From a virus, in the IMG/VR virus record IMGVR_UViG_3300032308_000833, positions 1 to 64,000 of that record: 64,000 bases of DNA; one strand, given 5' to 3'. Positions 62,323-64,000 of this stretch are shown here, piece by piece (the first letter of the stretch is position 1; each line of letters opens with the position of its first letter). Under the pieces are notes generated by a model. That model was given only the letters and a program-made list of their open reading frames with translations. It did no database searches and was not told the DNA's origin. The translations under genes and the position numbers were made by a program.

Positions 62323-64000
62323 ATGAGTTATGTAGGCTTACACGTTCACACACACTATTCATTATTTGATGGTGTTGCTACTCCAGAAGAATATATAGAC
62401 CGTGCAGTTGATTTGGGTATGCAAGCAATTGCAATCACAGATCACGGAACCTTATCTGGGCATAGAGAACTGTATCGAGGTGCAAAAGCAAAGAACGTTA
62501 AGCCTATTCTTGGCGTAGAGGGCTATATGTGTCAAGATAGATTTGATACAAGAGACAAGTCTGAGAGAGACGGTCAACTTGATTTAGTCTATAACCATAT
62601 AGTCCTTCTCGCTAAAAATAAGGTTGGTTTAGAAAACTTAAATAAAATAAATGAAATCGCTTGGACTGAAGGATATTTTAAAAAACCAAGATTTGATTTT
62701 GAAATATTAAAACAATATTCAGAAGGTATTATAGTTACATCTGCTTGTCCAAGTAGTGTGCTTGTTAAAGCCTTGGAAGAAAATGCATTTGCAGTAGCAA
62801 AAAAATACATTGAATGGTTTAAAGATACTTTTAGAGATGATTATTATATTGAAGTAATGCCACATAATGCTGCTGAGATAAACAAACAACTTATTGCTCT
62901 TGCTGACGAATTTGGTGTAAAAGTAGTTGTTACCCCAGACTGTCACCATAGTTGCAAAGAACAAAGAGAAGTGCAAGAATTTAAACTGCTGTTAAACACA
63001 CATGCTAAAGTAGAAAAAGATCATACATACGATAAGTCTAAAAAGCATAAAGATATGATGGAGCGTTTAGATTATCTGTACGGTAAGGATAGACAGATAA
63101 CATTTAATAAATTTGACATACATTTGTTAAGTTACGAAGAAATTAAATCTGCCATGGAAAAGCAGGGCATATTCAGAGAAGACATATACTCTAATACTAT
63201 AGAGATTGCTAATAAGGTAGAAGAATATGACCTACAAGAGGGCTTAGATTTATTGCCAGTTCAATACAGAAACCCAGATAAAGAACTTAAAGACATTGCA
63301 ATGCAAGGTTTGAAAGATAAAGGTTTGTTAGATGACCCTGTATATGTAGAAAGACTTAATGAAGAGTTGGAAATAATTAAAGACAAAAAGTTTGGTCCAT
63401 ACTTTCTAGTTGTACAGAGCATGATTAACTGGGCTAAAAAAGAAGGAATTATGGTTGGTCCAGGTCGAGGATCTTCTGCTGGATCACTTTTGTGCTACGC
63501 TTTAAATATTACAGACATTGATCCAATTAAACATGGTTTGCTTTTCTTTAGATTTATTAATCCAGAACGTAATGACTTTCCAGATATTGATACAGATATT
63601 CAAGATTCACGTCGTGATGAAGTAAAAGATTATCTAGTTAGACAATATAGACACGTTGCATCTATTGCTACATTTTTACAATTTAAAGACAAAGGTGTTG
63701 TTAGAGACGTATCGAGAGTTTTAAATATTCCTTTGTCAGATGTTAACAAAGTTTTAAAGTTAGTAGATACTTGGGAAGAGTACTGCAGTTCAAGATCAAC
63801 AGATTGGTTTAGAGAAAAATATCCAGAAGTAGAGATTTATGGAGAACAACTGCGTGGAAGAATTCGTGGTACTGGTATTCATGCTGCTGGTGTTGTAACA
63901 AGCAAAAATCCAATCTTTAGATACGCACCATTAGAAACAAGATCATCACCTGGAAGTGACGAAAGAATTCCAGTAGTTGGTATTGATATGGAAGAAGCAG
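62323..64000 (+). CDS. dnaE: DNA polymerase III alpha subunit (DnaE-type), C-terminus cut by window edge
   Basis: 559 codons visible, open to the right edge. N-terminal PHP domain with YVGLHVHTHYSLFDGVATPE and AIAITDHGTLSG; then the polymerase palm with GPGRGSSAGSLL and the catalytic PDIDTDI (D421, D423; bacterial enzymes have PDIDxDF) and RHVASIATFLQFKDKG. Full-length DnaE is over 1100 aa, so about half is seen. It replicates phage DNA; possession of a C-family polymerase is uncommon among phages but known in large actinophages. The start lies 3 nt after the ssDNA-binding gene. Confidence 0.93.
   Translation, partial: MSYVGLHVHTHYSLFDGVATPEEYIDRAVDLGMQAIAITDHGTLSGHRELYRGAKAKNVKPILGVEGYMCQDRFDTRDKSERDGQLDLVYNHIVLLAKNKVGLENLNKINEIAWTEGYFKKPRFDFEILKQYSEGIIVTSACPSSVLVKALEENAFAVAKKYIEWFKDTFRDDYYIEVMPHNAAEINKQLIALADEFGVKVVVTPDCHHSCKEQREVQEFKLLLNTHAKVEKDHTYDKSKKHKDMMERLDYLYGKDRQITFNKFDIHLLSYEEIKSAMEKQGIFREDIYSNTIEIANKVEEYDLQEGLDLLPVQYRNPDKELKDIAMQGLKDKGLLDDPVYVERLNEELEIIKDKKFGPYFLVVQSMINWAKKEGIMVGPGRGSSAGSLLCYALNITDIDPIKHGLLFFRFINPERNDFPDIDTDIQDSRRDEVKDYLVRQYRHVASIATFLQFKDKGVVRDVSRVLNIPLSDVNKVLKLVDTWEEYCSSRSTDWFREKYPEVEIYGEQLRGRIRGTGIHAAGVVTSKNPIFRYAPLETRSSPGSDERIPVVGIDMEEA

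Noticed and set aside
1-64000. Integrase, repressor or attachment site (temperate phage)
   Set aside because: No tyrosine or serine integrase, CI-like repressor or duplicated att core found; the tRNA gene shows no integration signature.

Overview
This window is a stretch of a long-tailed (siphovirus-type), strictly virulent-looking double-stranded DNA phage genome. It is AT-rich, roughly one-third G+C by eye. The gene order portal, prohead protease/scaffold, major capsid, connector proteins, major tail protein, tail chaperones, giant tape measure, minor tail proteins, then HTH protein, DnaB-type helicase, DnaG-type primase, ssDNA-binding protein and a DnaE-type polymerase matches what I know of large actinobacteriophages (for example the ~130 kb Streptomyces phages). 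A PASTA domain, a class II ribonucleotide reductase, a Gp88-family protein and many leaderless start sites also fit an actinobacterial host. The low G+C and the set of 2-oxoglutarate/Fe(II) oxygenase-like genes suggest an aquatic, low-G+C actinobacterium. The host is inference. I see no terminase, integrase or repressor in the window.

Region 1 (1-9.1 kb) is an early/accessory region. On the minus strand it holds tightly overlapping genes for very small proteins, many with CxxC pairs, plus a DUF932 protein, a Gp88-family protein and one tRNA-Asp. Around 7.2-9.0 kb transcription switches to the plus strand with more tiny genes. The intergenic spaces carry a recurring module: a G-run, TCGTACGTAA, and GCTCGGGCG, often with DnaA-box-like sequences. 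They also carry a recurring promoter type with TGTCAG exactly 10 nt upstream of the -10 hexamer. The stretch at about 7.57-7.66 kb looks like a replication origin.

Region 2 (9.2-30.3 kb) mixes virion-surface and metabolic genes: an RmlC-like cupin protein, two glycosyltransferases, six putative 2OG-Fe(II) oxygenases (three tandem minus-strand paralogues, two tandem plus-strand paralogues and one classic P4H-like protein), a holin-like membrane protein and a secreted lysozyme. There is also a long series of tail-fibre or minor tail proteins (beta-sandwich, collagen-like, coiled-coil repeat and Mtd-N types) and a class II ribonucleotide reductase. Two proteins in this region share a striking array of VFGFSPFN octapeptides followed by a Hint (Hedgehog/intein) domain.

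Region 3 (30.3-58.0 kb) is the structural module. Noteworthy are a nested, in-frame scaffold start inside the protease gene, terminators directly after the major capsid and major tail genes, and two separate tail-chaperone genes (a G-T fusion and a free G) in place of the usual programmed frameshift.

Region 4 (58.0-64.0 kb) is the start of the replication module. It runs off the right edge inside the DnaE-type polymerase gene.

Transcription logic read from the sequence: early genes use TGTCAG-N10-TA...T promoters. Late genes use extended -10 promoters (TGnTATAAT) without a recognisable -35, and in at least eight cases the start codon lies exactly 6 nt after the -10 hexamer, implying leaderless mRNAs.
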